From assembly GCA_039519185.1 (NCBI GenBank), contig CM076854.1:72287948-72351947 (forward strand): a stretch of DNA of 64,000 nt, given 5' to 3'. Positions 10,563-21,640 of the stretch are shown here, piece by piece. Origin of the DNA: Astragalus membranaceus (lineage: Eukaryota > Streptophyta > Magnoliopsida > Fabales > Fabaceae). The notes beneath the pieces are model-generated. The model was not told the origin of the DNA. It saw only the letters and a list, made by a program, of their open reading frames with translations, and ran no database searches. The translations under genes and the position numbers were made by a program. Every line of letters begins with the position of its first letter. Position 1 is the stretch's first letter.

Positions 10563-12678
10563 TGTAACACCCTAATATTTCTAACAAGTAGAAATACTAA
10601 AATGCACAACTTAGCATACATCAGAGATATAATTCCTGTTTAGATATTGAACACTACTAAAATTTTTCGATGATTAACATCAAACAGTCTTAGCATTCCA
10701 TAAACTTAAAAGAAAACCATATCGGTTCCTTGTCTTTCAATATCCTCAAAACCTAGTGTTCAATATCATCACAAGAAAAGCGGTAATGGTTTATACAACT
10801 TATCATAAGTACAAGTTACATAACCAAATACAAAATCAACAAGGAAAACATAAACATGGAAAAAGACATAATGTCTCAGTCAACTCCTTAGGCACCTCTC
10901 CTACTCGTGCTGCTTAGCCTTCTTCTTTCCCCGTTTCTCTGTAAAACAACAACATATGAAAGGGTGATACATATCTCAGTGAGTTTTACCGTGACCCCTA
11001 GCCACGCTCTCGATTCAATTATGAATCCTTTTGACTGGTAATTCGATAAGAATTACAAACAATCACTGGTAATTCAATATGAATTACGAAAACAATCACT
11101 GGTAATTCAATAAAAATTACAAACATCATTACTTTTATTTCTTTAGCACATCACCAACAACCCGAAGTAGCTTAAGTGATGAATTATGTTATAATCCTTT
11201 TCAAGTGGTAATTCAATTTATGAATTACAAGCCTCTCATAGTAATTCTATTTGAATTACGAAACAACATCTTTATCTGTAGCACGTCACCAACTCCGAAA
11301 GCTTAAGTGAACCCCATAGCCAATAGTACTTTCTCTAAAGGCGAACCAATAATAATAATGGGGGCCTAGATCAAGGGCTCATGACTTCCCTCATCTAGCA
11401 TGCTAACACATAGGGGTCGTCACCCCGACTAGATATAATTTATATATCGTGAATCATAGACCGGTTTAGACGATTTAATAATGATCATCCCGCGTCAATT
11501 ATACAATATCAAGTGGAATGACCGGTTTAGATGAATTAATTATCATCCCGCATCAATCATAATTCAATAAATAGAATGTACCATAGACCGGTTTAGATGA
11601 TTTAATAATCATCCCGCGTCATTCAAAAATTAATAAATAGAACGTTTTAGTTCATTTTATTCGAAAACACTTGTTCTCACACGTATACACTAATTCAGTT
11701 TTTCGAAACATTTAGAGTTTTCAAAACATTTCTTTAAAACCAAGTTAATTAGGTTTAAAACCATGTTTTTGTGAAGTATATATCAACACAATTTGATTGT
11801 GAAAAAGATTAGAAGTGAATTGGAACCGAAAGGAGTGACGAAACAAGATTTTTGTCTCCAAAATGCGTGGGCAGCGCACGGTCCGTGCCCTAGGGGGGCA
11901 TGGTCTGTGCCACTGGGCGCATGGTCCGTGTGCCCTCTACAGAAACAGTTTTTCCACTTCGTTTCGCTCGTTTCGTTTCTCCGATTCTGTCCACTCCGAA
12001 TTCCAATCGTATTCCAACCGAAAACAGCAATTACCACAACAATAATCCAGTCCCAAATATATCAATCAATCAATCAATCAAAATTCCAAAATCACAATCA
12101 AATTATAAATTGGGAAATAAACCGTAAAACGATATTTTCCGAAATCGGTTTTTGACTCTAAAATTGTTTCAAAACCGAAACACCAAATCATTCCAGAATT
12201 TCAACACAATCAAACCAAAGTGTAAAAACCCTAAACGTGAGTAAAACTCACCCATCGTGATGAAAATCACGAAATACCGAAATCCAACGAAGTGCAACCG
12301 ACAACGTAACTTCACGAACGATCCCCGAAACGGCTCCTCTTGCTCCTACAGTCAAGAAGACTCTTCTAATTTCGAATTCTCACTGTCCAACTCACTGAAT
12401 TCAGAATGTGGCTAGTGTAGGCACTCTAATATGGTTGTTGAACTTCAAGAATTGCTTGTGGAGCTTCAATGGTAACATGCAAGGCCTTAAACTCTCAAAA
12501 CTCCACTTTGAGCTTCAAGGTTTTAAAAATGGTAAGATGAGAAAGAGGATGATTCAGCTAATGAAATTTGTGTCTTTAGAAAGGAAATCGAAAATGGAGA
12601 AGAATGGTGTGTAGAAGACTTACATGCACTAATGATTTGGAGAATGGCTTTATCTTCTTCTTCCTCTCTCACTCTCGA

Positions 12679-12730
<52 letters not shown>

Positions 12731-13055
12731 TCTCCATTTCTGTTTTTCTCAAATTTTGAAACTCAGCATGTGTGTGTGTTGGCTGTTTTGTCTAGTGAGC
12801 TGAGGGTATTAATGGGATAGGAAGTGACAAAAATACCCTTGGCTTACTAATTCTCACTTAAACCCCATTTTCAAACTAATCAAACACACAACAATTCACA
12901 TAATTCATATAATTAGCAACTAAATCATATGATCTAGAAATCCTAGATATTGCTTTCGCGTCAACTCATAACCTCGACTAGATTTATTATTTAATCGAAT
13001 AATAAATCACTAGTTAATTTCGTAATCTGAAATTAACGGAACTAGAGATGTTACA
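10563..13055 (-). repeat. 5' LTR of gypsy element A, 2493 bp
   Basis: On the minus strand it starts TGTAACATCTC and ends GGTGTTACA. It contains a run of imperfect 'ggtaattcaatatgaattac' repeats (11035-11250), three 'gaccggtttagatgatttaat' repeats (11455-11610), palindromic GCACGGTCCGTGC at 11876-11888 with two relatives, and a (CT)n tract. None of the short open frames here looks like a real gene. The solo LTR at 37976-39778 is a relative. Confidence 0.9.
12682..12727. repeat. (TC)n microsatellite in the LTR
   Basis: There are about 23 uninterrupted TC dinucleotides. The corresponding tract in copy B (55272-55311) is about six bases shorter, and a nearby GT tract also differs by one repeat. 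Confidence 0.95.
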
Positions 13056-13945
13056 GTTTTTCTGACAATTAATAATGGTTAAATTGATTAGTTTTAGTAG
13101 TTTGAGTAAATTATAAAAATGAATAAAAAATTTATTTTTTTTAAAATAGTTGTGTTGGAAAAAGTTTAAAAAAAGTCGGTACTCCCGTTAGCATTCCCGT
13201 TGGCGCTCTAGTTGCCACTCCCGTTGGCATTTTGCTCCTTTTTAGTAATTATAAAATAGTTCTTTGGTAATTTTTTGTAGTGGTTAAATTGATTGATTTG
13301 ATTTTTTATGAAAAAATTGATTGATTTTAGTAGTTTTAATAGAGTGATTATAGCAAATAAAAAAATTTAGATTATTCAATTATTGAGTATAATATCAATT
13401 TAATAATTTAGTTTTTTGGAAAAATATTTGAAAATTTTGTTAAAGGTATGGGTTTTTCTAACAATTAATAGTGGTTACATTGATTAATTTTAGTAGTTTG
13501 AGTAAATTAAAAAAATGAATAACAAATTTATTTTTTTAAAATAGTTGTGTTGGAAAAAGTTTAAAAAAAGTCGGTACTCCCGTTGGCACTCCCGTTGGCG
13601 CTCTAGTTGCCACTCCCGTTGGCACTCCTGTTGGTACTCCCGTTGGCATTTTACTCCTTTTTAGTAATTATAAAATAATTATTTGGTAATTTTTTGTAAT
13701 GGTTAAATTGATTGATTTGATTATTTATGAAAAAATTGATTTATTTTAGCAGTTTTAATTTAGAAACTATAGTAAATAATAAATTTTAGATTATTTAATT
13801 ATTGAGTATAATATCTATTTAATAACTTACTTTTTTGGAAAATTTTGTTAGAGGTATGAGTTTTTTTGACAATTACTAATGGTTAAATTGATTGATTATA
13901 GTAGTTTGAGTAAATTATAAGAAAAAAAGTTATTTTTTATTAAAA

Positions 13946-14747
13946 AACTGACAAAAAAATGGATTTTTTTGAAAAATAAAAGAAAAAAAAATTCAGAAAA
14001 AAAATGAAAAAAAAACTGACAAAAAATAATTTTTTAATAGAATATAAAAAAATTGAAAAAAATAATAATAATAAAACTGACATGTGTCAGTCTGCGCGCG
14101 TCAGCATCTAAGCGTCAGTCTTTTTTTTTAAAAAGCTGAAAAGCTGACGTATTTTGTCTTTTTGCGGTGAATATACTATTTTGCACCTATATTTTGACAA
14201 ATGGCAAAATTCTAAAGTGTCTAAAATGGACGTTTTCCTGGCAGGGGATTTTATTATATTGAAAGTTGATTGATATTCAATGGAATAGATTGAAAACCTA
14301 CCACTTAAGTAGTGAGAATTAGGGGTGTTCAAAACCGAACCAAACTAAAAGAAAACCGCAAACCGAAAACCGTAAAAAACTACTTTTTATTGGTTCTGTT
14401 CGATTTTATTTAATTAGTGAACTGCGCAGTTCGGTTCGCGGTTTTGATTACAGAAACCGAATCAAACCAAACCAAACCGCAGAATATTATATACAATACA
14501 ATTTTTTTGGTTCCTGTTATGCCTACTTACTTTTGGGATCGCAGCACAGCAAGGCTTGTGATTACAGCCCAAAGAGCAAGGAGGTATGTGATGGGGAAAA
14601 AGTATGTTCAACTTTTATACTCCCCTTTGTGATATCAGAGTATTTATATGAGGCAGATTTAAATAACGGACTGGAACAATAGTTTTAATTTATACTTTAC
14701 CAAAATAACGGACTGTAACTGAGAATTGTACACATTAAGACTATTTA
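13946..14747. other. Intergenic, A/T-rich; no gene recognised
   Basis: 13930-14060 is homopolymer-rich A/T sequence. 14095-14330 shows short GC-containing text but no coding frame of substance. 14320-14490 contains 'aggggtgttcaaaaccgaac' and a mirrored set of 'aaaccgaatcaaacc' motifs, a foldback of the kind seen in non-autonomous DNA elements in plants. I could not define its ends. Confidence 0.5.
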
Positions 14748-14877
14748 TCCTAAGTAGGTAGTTCAGTTGGCGAGGTAAGGGATATCAAAGGACTGCACTA
14801 AAAGAGTGCAAGAAGGAGGTCTCAGATTCAAACCCCAGAAACTAACATTCCCCCACCCTCCACTAACATTGCTTATC
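14748..14877 (+). mobile_element. tRNA-derived SINE (copy A)
   Basis: It has a tRNA-like A box ('gtagttcagttggcgag') and B box ('agattcaaacccc') about 65 bases apart, then 'aactaacattcccccacc' and an 'attgcttatc' tail. The same body occurs at 61068-61201 with a perfect target duplication, and on the minus strand at 23890-24024. The A and B boxes are the internal RNA polymerase III promoter. Confidence 0.82.
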
Positions 14878-14999
14878 GAAACATGTTCAGGTAAAATGGG
14901 GTTGAATTTGTTTTTTTCTTAATTTCAAAACATTTTCCCATTAAAACTCATAACCAAAAAAATAGGTTTTATAATTTCTATTTTTGTTTTAAAACTAAC

Positions 15000-15215
15000 A
15001 CATCACCATCAATGGTCACCGAACACCACTCTGACCACCGCCACTCTGACCACCGCTGACCACCACTCCGACCACCGCCAACCACCACTCCGACCACCGC
15101 TTATCACCACTTCATCCACCTCTGATCATCAATCTGATCACCACCAGCTACCACTTCAACCACCGCCAACCACCACTTCAACCACCACCAACCAGCATTC
15201 CGGCCACCGCCGACC
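15000..15215. repeat. ACC-rich minisatellite
   Basis: Variants of 'gaccaccgccaaccaccact' repeat with a period near 18-21 bases. The density of 'cacc' makes it stop-poor. It sits between the SINE and the LINE fragment with no sign of coding. Confidence 0.7.
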
Positions 15216-15599
15216 ACCGCTATGTTTATGTTTTCATCTGTGTTTATGTTTGAAACTGATTTTGATTTTTTAAAATAAGATATAGTCTTTTCATCTATGT
15301 GTATGTTTGAAACTAATTTTGATTTTTGAAAATTTCTTAACTCCAAATTGAATCTGTTTTTGGTTTTTAGAATTTTTAAAACTCAAAACAGAAACTAGAT
15401 TTGGTTTTTGAAAATTTCAAAACAGAAATCAGAAAACCACCCCGAACGGAGCCTTAACTTTACCTCACATTGTTGGTCAAAAGAAACTTTACCTCACGTT
15501 CACGGGTATTAATGTTTTTAACATATTTTTATTAATGATTTTATTTTTTTAAAAAAATGTTTTAATTAATGAAATATTTTTAATATAGATGAAGCATCC

Positions 15600-16109
15600 A
15601 TTCTTTTTTGACCAAAACAAACTCAATGCATTTCATTATAAATAATAGTCTCAATACAGATTGGAATCAAATCAAATAACATAGAGCTAGCATGTAATCT
15701 TGATGTCATCGCAAGCGTATGAGCGGCAAGATTTGCTTGTCTTCGGACATAGCTAACCGCAAGCGTATGTAGGCCCTCCTTCACACCATTCACAACTGGT
15801 AAGCAATCCAACTCAATGGTTACCGATGTCAGCCCCAGCTCAACCAACCAAAGTAGTGCTTGTCTCAATCCTATTGTTTCCACCTCTTGAGGTGTAGGAA
15901 CACCCTCAAACCACATAGACTTCCCTTCATAAAACGCACCTGTGTGACAGCGAATACAGAAACACAGACCATACTTATTTTCATTCTCAAAAATCGCAGC
16001 ATAAACGTTACATTTATACCAACCTTCATTCGGTTTCTGCCAGTGATAATCAACCCCTCTTTGCGTCATAGAAGCCGTCGTTGCACCTTGCGGAATCGCC
16101 CTCGCTTGC
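15600..16109 (-). mobile_element. 5'-truncated LINE carrying RNase H (copy A)
   Basis: A 14-bp target duplication, TAGATGAAGCATCC, flanks it at 15586-15599 and 16110-16123. On the minus strand the sequence runs from the RNase H coding region into a short 3' untranslated end with an A-rich tail ('aaaaaagaat' at the left edge). Only the last 0.5 kb of the parent LINE was inserted, as is usual for LINEs that abort reverse transcription. Confidence 0.82.
15623..16069 (-). pseudogene. LINE RNase H domain fragment (copy A)
   Basis: The frame encodes 148 residues resembling the RNase H-like domain (RVT_3) found at the end of plant LINE ORF2 and in stand-alone 'ribonuclease H' proteins. Recognisable blocks are W-x-K-P-x-E-G-W-Y-K-C-N-V near residue 10, C-I-R-x-H-T-G, the E-x-E-x-x-G-L-R-x-A block, T-I-E-L-D-C, and Y-V-R-R-Q-A-N near residue 115. 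The first catalytic aspartate of the usual K-C-N-V-D block is replaced (N-V-Y). A stretch before H-T-L-A-V-S-Y is shortened, so the active site is incomplete. The initiator methionine is internal, and the frame runs upstream to the insertion boundary. It is a dead fragment, not a gene. Confidence 0.75.
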
Positions 16110-16123
16110 TAGATGAAGCATCC

Positions 16124-16674
16124 TTTCAAAAAATATGCATTTGGATGGACTAAGATTTAAGTACTTTCTGCCGGAAATGGATTGTCTACCTTTATGGCGG
16201 AAAAAGACACATACCTTTAGGTGATTTTAAACATAAAAGAGGAGAGAGAATGTAGTAAATATGAAGGGGAAATAGGAGAGAGAAAATGAGAGATAGAGAC
16301 AAAGGTAGGTACCTTTTCCCTCCCAAGATAATCCATACCCCTTTCTGCCAAGACTTTCTACTCAAGCACTCTCGTCTCTTGGACTCATAGAGTACCACTA
16401 AAAGCTGTTCATTTTCCAACAAAACTTGAACTGATAATAAAATCGCTCTTTTGTCCATGACTCTTTGTTTCCACTTTTAGTTTTACTATGAGTCCATTCA
16501 GTTGCACAATTAATTGAAGGCTCTTTCTTAGTTTCCAACCTTATTCGCTCACACATTCCACTACCACCTCTTGGTTTCCAACAATATTTTATTTTTGAAG
16601 TTCAAAACCTTATCTCTATCTGAAGCATTGTCTTTCTTCGGTGCTTTATGCTATTTGGATCAGTATAGTTTCCT
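16124..16674. promoter_or_regulatory. 5' flank of the eIF4G-like gene (A)
   Basis: No other gene is apparent. The region is pyrimidine-rich near 16440-16660 and contains 'aatattttatttttg' at about 16583. That might be TATA-like, but no clear TATA box or start site can be assigned. It is conserved base for base in copy B upstream of 59282. Confidence 0.35.
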
Positions 16675-19482
16675 ATGGATGAGAAGAAGTATGGTCTAGA
16701 AGAGTCGAAGCAGAATATTAAGAAGCTTTGTCAGCATCTAGTAGCAGTTAACTTTTACAATGTTGCCACTCTTAGTGCTTTCGTCTCACGTAACTTTGAG
16801 TTAGCCTTGATGGAACCTAATTTATGTGAATTATGTGCCATTTCCTTTTTTCATCTGGCAGATACATTGCCTAATCTCATTCAAGACAATGAAGTCATAA
16901 GTTTTAAGAACTTATTATTAGACAAATGCCACAAAGAATTTGAGAGTAGATGTGAAAGAGATCAAGATAATAAGAAACAATCTGATAAAGAAAGAAAAGA
17001 GAAACGAAGCAAGGCGAAAAGACGCATGCTTGGTAATATCAGATTGATTGGAGAACTGTATAAGAAGGGGATGTTGACAGAGAGGAGAATTCATGAGTAT
17101 ATCAACAAGTTACTGGGTGGTGAGTCTAAGGATCCTAATGAAGAAGATATAGAAGCTTTGTGTAAACTGATGAGTACTATTGGGGTGATGATTGACCACC
17201 CTAAAGGTAAGGAACATATGGATTCATATTTTGAAAGGATGATATTCTTATCAAATAATATGAATTTATCTTCTAAGGTGAAGTTGATGTTGAAGCGTGT
17301 GATTGATTTGAGAAAGAATAAATGGCAACATAGGAGAAAAGTTGAAGGTCTAAAGAAGATATCTTCTATGTTGAATGGTGTTATTGGTCTGACAAAGAAA
17401 AAATGGCAACAAAAGAGAAAATTTGAAGGTCTAAAGAAGATTGAAGAGGTGCACAGAGATGCTTCCAAAGAGAGAAAGGCTCAAGGTGAGGGTAATAGTT
17501 CAGCAAGAAGGATCCCACAGAGTAATGGCAGTGACTCAGTGTCTCTTCCAGCAGAATCATGTACTAAAGACAGACCAAAACTAGAAGTTTCTGATAAAAC
17601 TCAACAGGTTGGTAATGGAAGTCCATCTATGTTTATATTCTTAGTCTTGTTGAAGTTGATCTAGTCTGCATGTTTTCACAGCAATCTAATTATCTTTTTT
17701 GGTGTCTAATTTCATAACTTTCAGGCTCTTCACGACACTTTAAGGCGCGTATCTCCTGTGCCATCGCTTCTTGTTCCAAAGCAACACCTAGCGAATAAGG
17801 ATACATGTGTTGCTGAAGAATATAAGGCTGGGGATACTCATATTGGAACTTGGACAAAAAAGGATACGCTAGTGTCCGCTTTACCCCAAGCAAGTCAGAT
17901 GCAGAAGTCTTCTGTTATTTCTCTAAATGGAATTTCAACAGCATTTCTTCAGATGCCTTTGCCAATTGAAAGTGCTTCACAAGTTCAGAATCAAATTTTT
18001 GTTCCAAGTCTTCAACCTCATCCTATCCATCCTCAAAAAACAACTTCAGAATATTGCATGGATAGTTCAGAGAATGCTGGAAGTGGCACAGTTTCTCTTT
18101 CAGCAGCAACTTCTACCAAGGACAGACCAAAAGAAGTTTCAGATAAAACTCAACAGGTTGATGATGTAAGTGCAGTTACTGCCAAGAAGTACTCTCGAGA
18201 TTTTCTTTTGAAATTTGCAAAGCAATGCACTGATCTTCCTGAAGGGTTTGAAATCACAGCAGATATAGCTGATGCATTGATGTGTTCTAATACTAGTTCT
18301 CATACTATTGACCGTGATTCACATCCTTCAACTGGAAGAATTACAGATAGGTCAGGTGGAATGTCTCGGATGAATCGTTGCGCAGCTGGTGTTATTGAGG
18401 AAAATAAATGGAGTAAAGTTTCCAATGGCTTTCATTCTTGCAGGCATTTAAATGGTATTAAAGGTAATACAGAATTTCAACCTGGCCAAAGAGGCAAAGC
18501 TGGAGGGATTCTTTCTAGGCCAATGCACTCCCAGAAGAAGGGTTTAATTCCATCCCATTCTTCTCAATCTCCTTTACAGAAAATACACAAAGCTGAGAAG
18601 AAGTATGAGGTGGGTAAAATGGAAGATGCAGAACAAACAAAACAAAGGCAGTTAAAAGGTATATTGAACAAGTTAAGTCCTCAAAACTTTGAGAAGCTTT
18701 TTGAGCAAGTAAAAACAGTTAATATTGACAATGCAGTCACTCTCACTGGTTTCATCTCACAAATCTTTGAGAAGGCATTGATAGAACCTACCTTTTGTGA
18801 AATGTATGCCAATTTCTGTTTTCATTTGGCAGCTGCATTGCCTGATCTCAGTCAAGACAACGAAGAGATAACATTTAAGAGATTATTATTAAACAAGTGC
18901 CAGGAAGAATTTGAGAAAGAAACCAATGTGAAAAGACGCAGACTTGGTAATATCAGATTGATTGGAGAACTGTATAAGAAGATGATGTTGACAGATAGCA
19001 TAATGCATGAATGCATCATCAAGTTACTGGTTCAGAATGATGAAGAAGATGTTGAAGCTTTGTGTGAATTGATGAGTACTATTGGGGAAAAGATTGACCA
19101 CCCCAATACCAAGGAACATATGGATCTATATTTTGAAAGGATGAAATCATTATCAAACAACATTAAATTATCTTCAAGGGTGAGGTTCATGTTGAAGAAT
19201 GTCATTGATTTGAGAAAAAATAAATGGCAACCAAGGATAAAAATTGAAGGTCCAAAGAAGATTGAAGAGGTACATAGAGATGCTTCCCAAGAGAGGCAGG
19301 CCCAATCCGGTTGGCTGGGTCGTGGTTTGGGTAAAAGGGCAGCAAGAATGGACTTCGGTCCACGAGGGTCGTCAATGTCGTCTTCACCTAATGCTCAGAT
19401 AGGTGGACTGTGTAGGTTGCATAATAAGGGACTGTGTAGGTGGGCTGGCTGCCCACCAGGGTCAGCCAGCCCAGCAGGATGA
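16675..19482 (+). CDS. eIF4G-like protein, two MIF4G domains with an eIF4E-binding motif
   Basis: This is a partial relative of the translation initiation scaffold eIF4G, which links cap-bound eIF4E to eIF4A and eIF3. Exon 1 is 16675-17607 (311 codons) and exon 2 is 17725-19482; joined in phase 0 they give about 896 residues. MIF4G-1 spans residues 13-225 (blocks LGNIRLIGELYKK, IEALCKLMSTIG, LRKNKW). An eIF4E-binding motif Y-x4-L-hydrophobic lies at Y467-L473 (YSRDFLL), and MIF4G-2 at about 619-815. The start ATG at 16675 is the first in frame. The GTG near 17758 is not a start, because coding continues upstream to the splice acceptor. The motif S/C-T-K-D-R-P-K...SDKTQQ occurs at the end of exon 1 and again before the eIF4E site, so the protein looks like two fused eIF4G segments. 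There is no MA3 domain. The last 13 or so residues come from transposon sequence. It could be expressed or a young pseudogene. Confidence 0.82.
17283..17440 (+). repeat. Internal tandem duplication in exon 1, about 78 bp
   Basis: 17283-17358 and 17361-17438 both encode a segment M-L-x2-V-I-x-L-x-K-x-K-W-Q-x2-R-K-x-E-G-L-K-K-I. This repeats the last helix of MIF4G-1 in frame. The same duplication is in copy B (59890-60047). Confidence 0.75.
17608..17724 (+). other. Predicted intron in the eIF4G-like gene
   Basis: The sequence begins GTTGGTAATG and ends 'ataactttcag' after a T-rich stretch. Splicing joins CAA-CAG to GCT-CTT in phase 0 and keeps both flanking frames open. Without splicing the frame ends at 17664. 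It is 117 bp, a normal plant intron size. Confidence 0.75.
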
Positions 19483-20067
19483 GAGCGAAGATGTAGATGA
19501 TGGAGACTCTGGAGATCACGGAGACCATGTTTATGAGAAGGGTTATTGACACTTTTGATATTAGTGATATGTTTTGATATTTTGTATGTTTGACACTTTT
19601 AACATTAGTGTAGTTTATGTATGTTTGAATTGGTGGATTGGAGTCTGAATTGAATTGGCAGGGAATATTGCAAATATGAATGACAATGTAAATGTCAAAT
19701 TTTGCTAGAATTAATTATATTTTTCTTTGCGACGGAATTTGCGACGGAATTTTTTTTGGTAGTTACTGAATTTGCCACGGAATTATAAACAATTTGCGAC
19801 GGAAATTTCAACATCTATTTATAAGTTTTCAAATAATTTGCCACGGAATTTTTGCCACGGACTTACGACGAATGTGCGACAGAAAGGTGTCAGAGTTTGC
19901 GATGGCTTTGCCACGAAAATTTGCGACGGCCGCAAACGCTTTGCGACGAGCTGTTTTGCCACGACGCTTTGTCCGTCGCAAATTCCGTCAGAAACTCAAA
20001 TTTGCCACGGGAAAGGGTGCATTTGCGACGGAAATTGCCGTCGCAAATGAGCGATTTTCTTGTAGTG
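19440..20067 (+). mobile_element. 3' end of a CACTA transposon
   Basis: The right terminus at 20067 is 'ttttcttgtagtg', which reads CACTACAAGAAAA on the minus strand, the classic CACTA end. Inside it lie more than ten subterminal repeats of 'tttgcgacgg'/'tttgccacgg' in both orientations (19728-20050). At 19446-19550 a frame different from that of the eIF4G gene reads a short acidic tail (Q-Q-D-E-S-E-D-V-D-D-G-D-S-G-D-H-G-D-H) up to a stop, like the C-terminus of a CACTA protein. The left end is missing; the fragment begins inside the eIF4G-like gene. Confidence 0.78.
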
Positions 20068-20825
20068 AATGTAGTCGCCGCCGTAATCGCGAAGTGATGT
20101 GAGTAAAGAGGAAAGGGCTATATGTTAGATGTAGATGCCCCTAAGGGGAGGCCACCCTTAGGTGGAGAGGGCTATCAACGAGATGGAGTCGTCTCTTGAC
20201 TCTCTCACGTTTGATTTTCTTGGATTGATATTTTGAGTTTTATACTTTTGGAAAATACTATGATTATTATCTAAACATAATTTTATGAGTTTTGTTGAAA
20301 CACTCGTGCCGTGTGTGTTTTCCCTTCCGGTTGATGGTGGTTGTTGTTCCCTCACTAAGTCTTTGTGACTTACCCCTTTTCTTATCTTTATTTTTTTTCC
20401 AGATTCCCAAGCAGTTGAGTAGAAGCTGCTAGCAGGCTTAAAGTGTTCGGTGTTCATCTTTTGGTAGGCCCCCTAATTTGGCGGCACTACATTCGTTGTC
20501 TTTTGTATTTTTGGTATAGTCTGCAGCTATAGGGAAGTCTAGTGAAACCGTTTTTTTTAGAATGTATATTGTGTTTACACTCATATGAGATGTAGTATGT
20601 TATTTTAAAACTTGGCAGGAGATGCATTGTTGTAAACTGAATGAATGGTATTTTGGAAATGTTTGAAATACAAAAGAGACTCTGCCGAAATTTTGATAGA
20701 TTTATTGAAGTAAATATTACTTCTTTGAGCTATTTGCTAGTAATTAAAGAGTTATTTTCTTAGGCTTGCCAGGCTAAGAGTCTAAGTCTGTGCCCCGGCC
20801 ACGATTAGAGTTTTTGGGTTGTGAC
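20068..20825. other. Unclassified; possible LTR end
   Basis: No gene is visible. The block ends with 'ttgggttgtgaca' at about 20825, which resembles an LTR terminus, next to 'tttttatagggactaaac' where similarity to 61362 begins. A minus-strand open frame at 20158-20457 has no recognisable domain. No matching LTR start or target duplication was found. Confidence 0.4.
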
Positions 20826-21640
20826 ATTTTTATAGGGACTAAACATATATTTAAACCTACAAAAAATGACACGTCATATTTTTATTGAATGTTGGGTATC
20901 ATACCCAACGAAATTCAATGGATATCAGAGTATTTGCAAATAAAATATTACGAGGTGGTTGAAATTGTATCAACCAGTATCAAATCTCAACTATTTATGA
21001 TATTTTATATTATATTCTACACTCAATTTCACTGGTACATTGATTCCTCGCACTATAAGGCTCTGTTTGGCAAAAAGTAGCGGATAGCGGGTAAGCTAGC
21101 GGATAGCGGATAAAGTAGATTATAGCGGATGATAAAATGACCAATAAAATATTACGAAGTGTTTGATAAAATTATCGGTTGAACTAGCTCATAGATAAAA
21201 AATAACATAAATAAACATTTGTAATTAATGTTTTAATATGAGAGAAAATATTCATTTAGTTGGGGACAAATGAGGAACTTAATTAAAGTAGCAGGGGTAA
21301 AAGTGAGAGATAAAATGTAAGGCTATAAGCTATAAGCTCAAACGCTACTTTAAGTAGCGTTTCAAAAAAACACTACAAGCTACTAAAAAATGCTATAAGC
21401 TGCTACTCATGCCAAACACTTACCAATGGCTCATCCGCTATATGCTAGCGCGGATTGGCATTGTCAAACCGAGCCTAAGACTTTGGATCTTGTTCTTCTA
21501 CTCTCCCTACATCTCTCTCGATTCTCTCTATATCGCTCTTAGTTTCACTCTCTCACATCATTCATTTAAAAAATTTTAATGATGAGAGAAAGTAAAATTA
21601 ATATAGAGATAGAGAATATGGAAGGAGAGGATCCAAGTTC
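20826..21640. repeat. Paralogue of 61362-63800
   Basis: From 'tttttatagggactaaac' to about 21640 the sequence matches 61362-61543 and, after the insertion at 61544-63027, 63028-63800. It is clearly more diverged than the 18-kb duplication. This relates the DNA downstream of gene copy A to that downstream of gene copy B. Confidence 0.8.
21059..21476. mobile_element. hAT-like MITE
   Basis: The ends are inverted: 'ggctctgtttggcaa' at the left and 'ttgtcaaaccgagcc' at the right. The interior is rich in 'tagcggatagcgg' and its complement 'atccgctat'. GGCTCTGTTTGG ends are known from hAT MITEs. I could not confirm an 8-bp target duplication. Relatives are at 63084-63515 and 32070-32226. Confidence 0.68.

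Larger units (their letters stand above)
6906..13055 (-). mobile_element. Decayed Ty3/gypsy retrotransposon, copy A
   Basis: Read on the minus strand it has a 2.49-kb 5' LTR (13055-10563), an initiator-Met PBS (10559-10548), a reduced gag region, a broken pol (10100-7111) and only the last 205 bp of the 3' LTR (7110-6906). The target duplication GTTTT is present at 6901-6905 and 13056-13060, so both outer ends are original. The 3' part of pol, the polypurine tract and about 2.3 kb of the 3' LTR were lost in one deletion ending at 7110/7111. The reverse transcriptase motifs, the initiator-Met PBS and the long LTR with TGTAACA/TGTTACA ends suggest a chromovirus such as the Tekay/Del group. No chromodomain is preserved to confirm that. 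Confidence 0.9.
6579..13945. repeat. Tandem array of about 395-bp units, interrupted by a gypsy element
   Basis: Units are marked by 'gttggaaaaagttt' at 6579, 13154 and 13549. Each has a run of the 12-mer 'actcccgttggc' (variants with 'cattcccgtt', 'gctctcgttgcc'), then 'ggcattttactc', 'tttttagtaattataaaat' and 'aattttgttaaaggtatg'. The spacing of the last two is 395 bp. A gypsy element is inserted at 6906-13055 within the first unit. The array ends in A-rich DNA near 13945. The 12-mer run varies in copy number between units, as in a minisatellite nested in a satellite. Confidence 0.8.
1..17574. repeat. Segmental duplication, left copy (A)
   Basis: This segment recurs in direct orientation at 41938-60181, starting at offset 41937. 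Base 1 of the window already lies inside the match, so the true left boundary is outside the window. In the first 770 bases I count three substitutions. The match keeps the same order of LINE, LTR element, tandem array, gypsy element, SINE, LINE RNase H and eIF4G-like gene. It stops inside the gene at about 17574, after the shared bases 'aaagacaga'. The main length difference is about 624 extra bases in the LTR element of copy B. Confidence 0.96.

Noticed and set aside
11783..12155. Open frames in the gypsy LTR with a repeated H-G-P/W-S-V pattern.
   Set aside because: The pattern comes from the GCACGGTCCGTGC palindromes in non-coding LTR sequence.
12523..12820. Arg-Glu or Ser-Leu repeat frames.
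   Set aside because: They translate a (TC)n microsatellite.
14748..14877. A functional tRNA gene (also 61068-61201).
   Set aside because: A and B boxes are present, but no full cloverleaf. Multiple copies with target duplications show that it is a SINE.
17758..19482. A separate gene starting at 17758.
   Set aside because: The first codon is GTG, coding potential continues upstream to a good splice acceptor at 17724, and joining to exon 1 keeps the frame.
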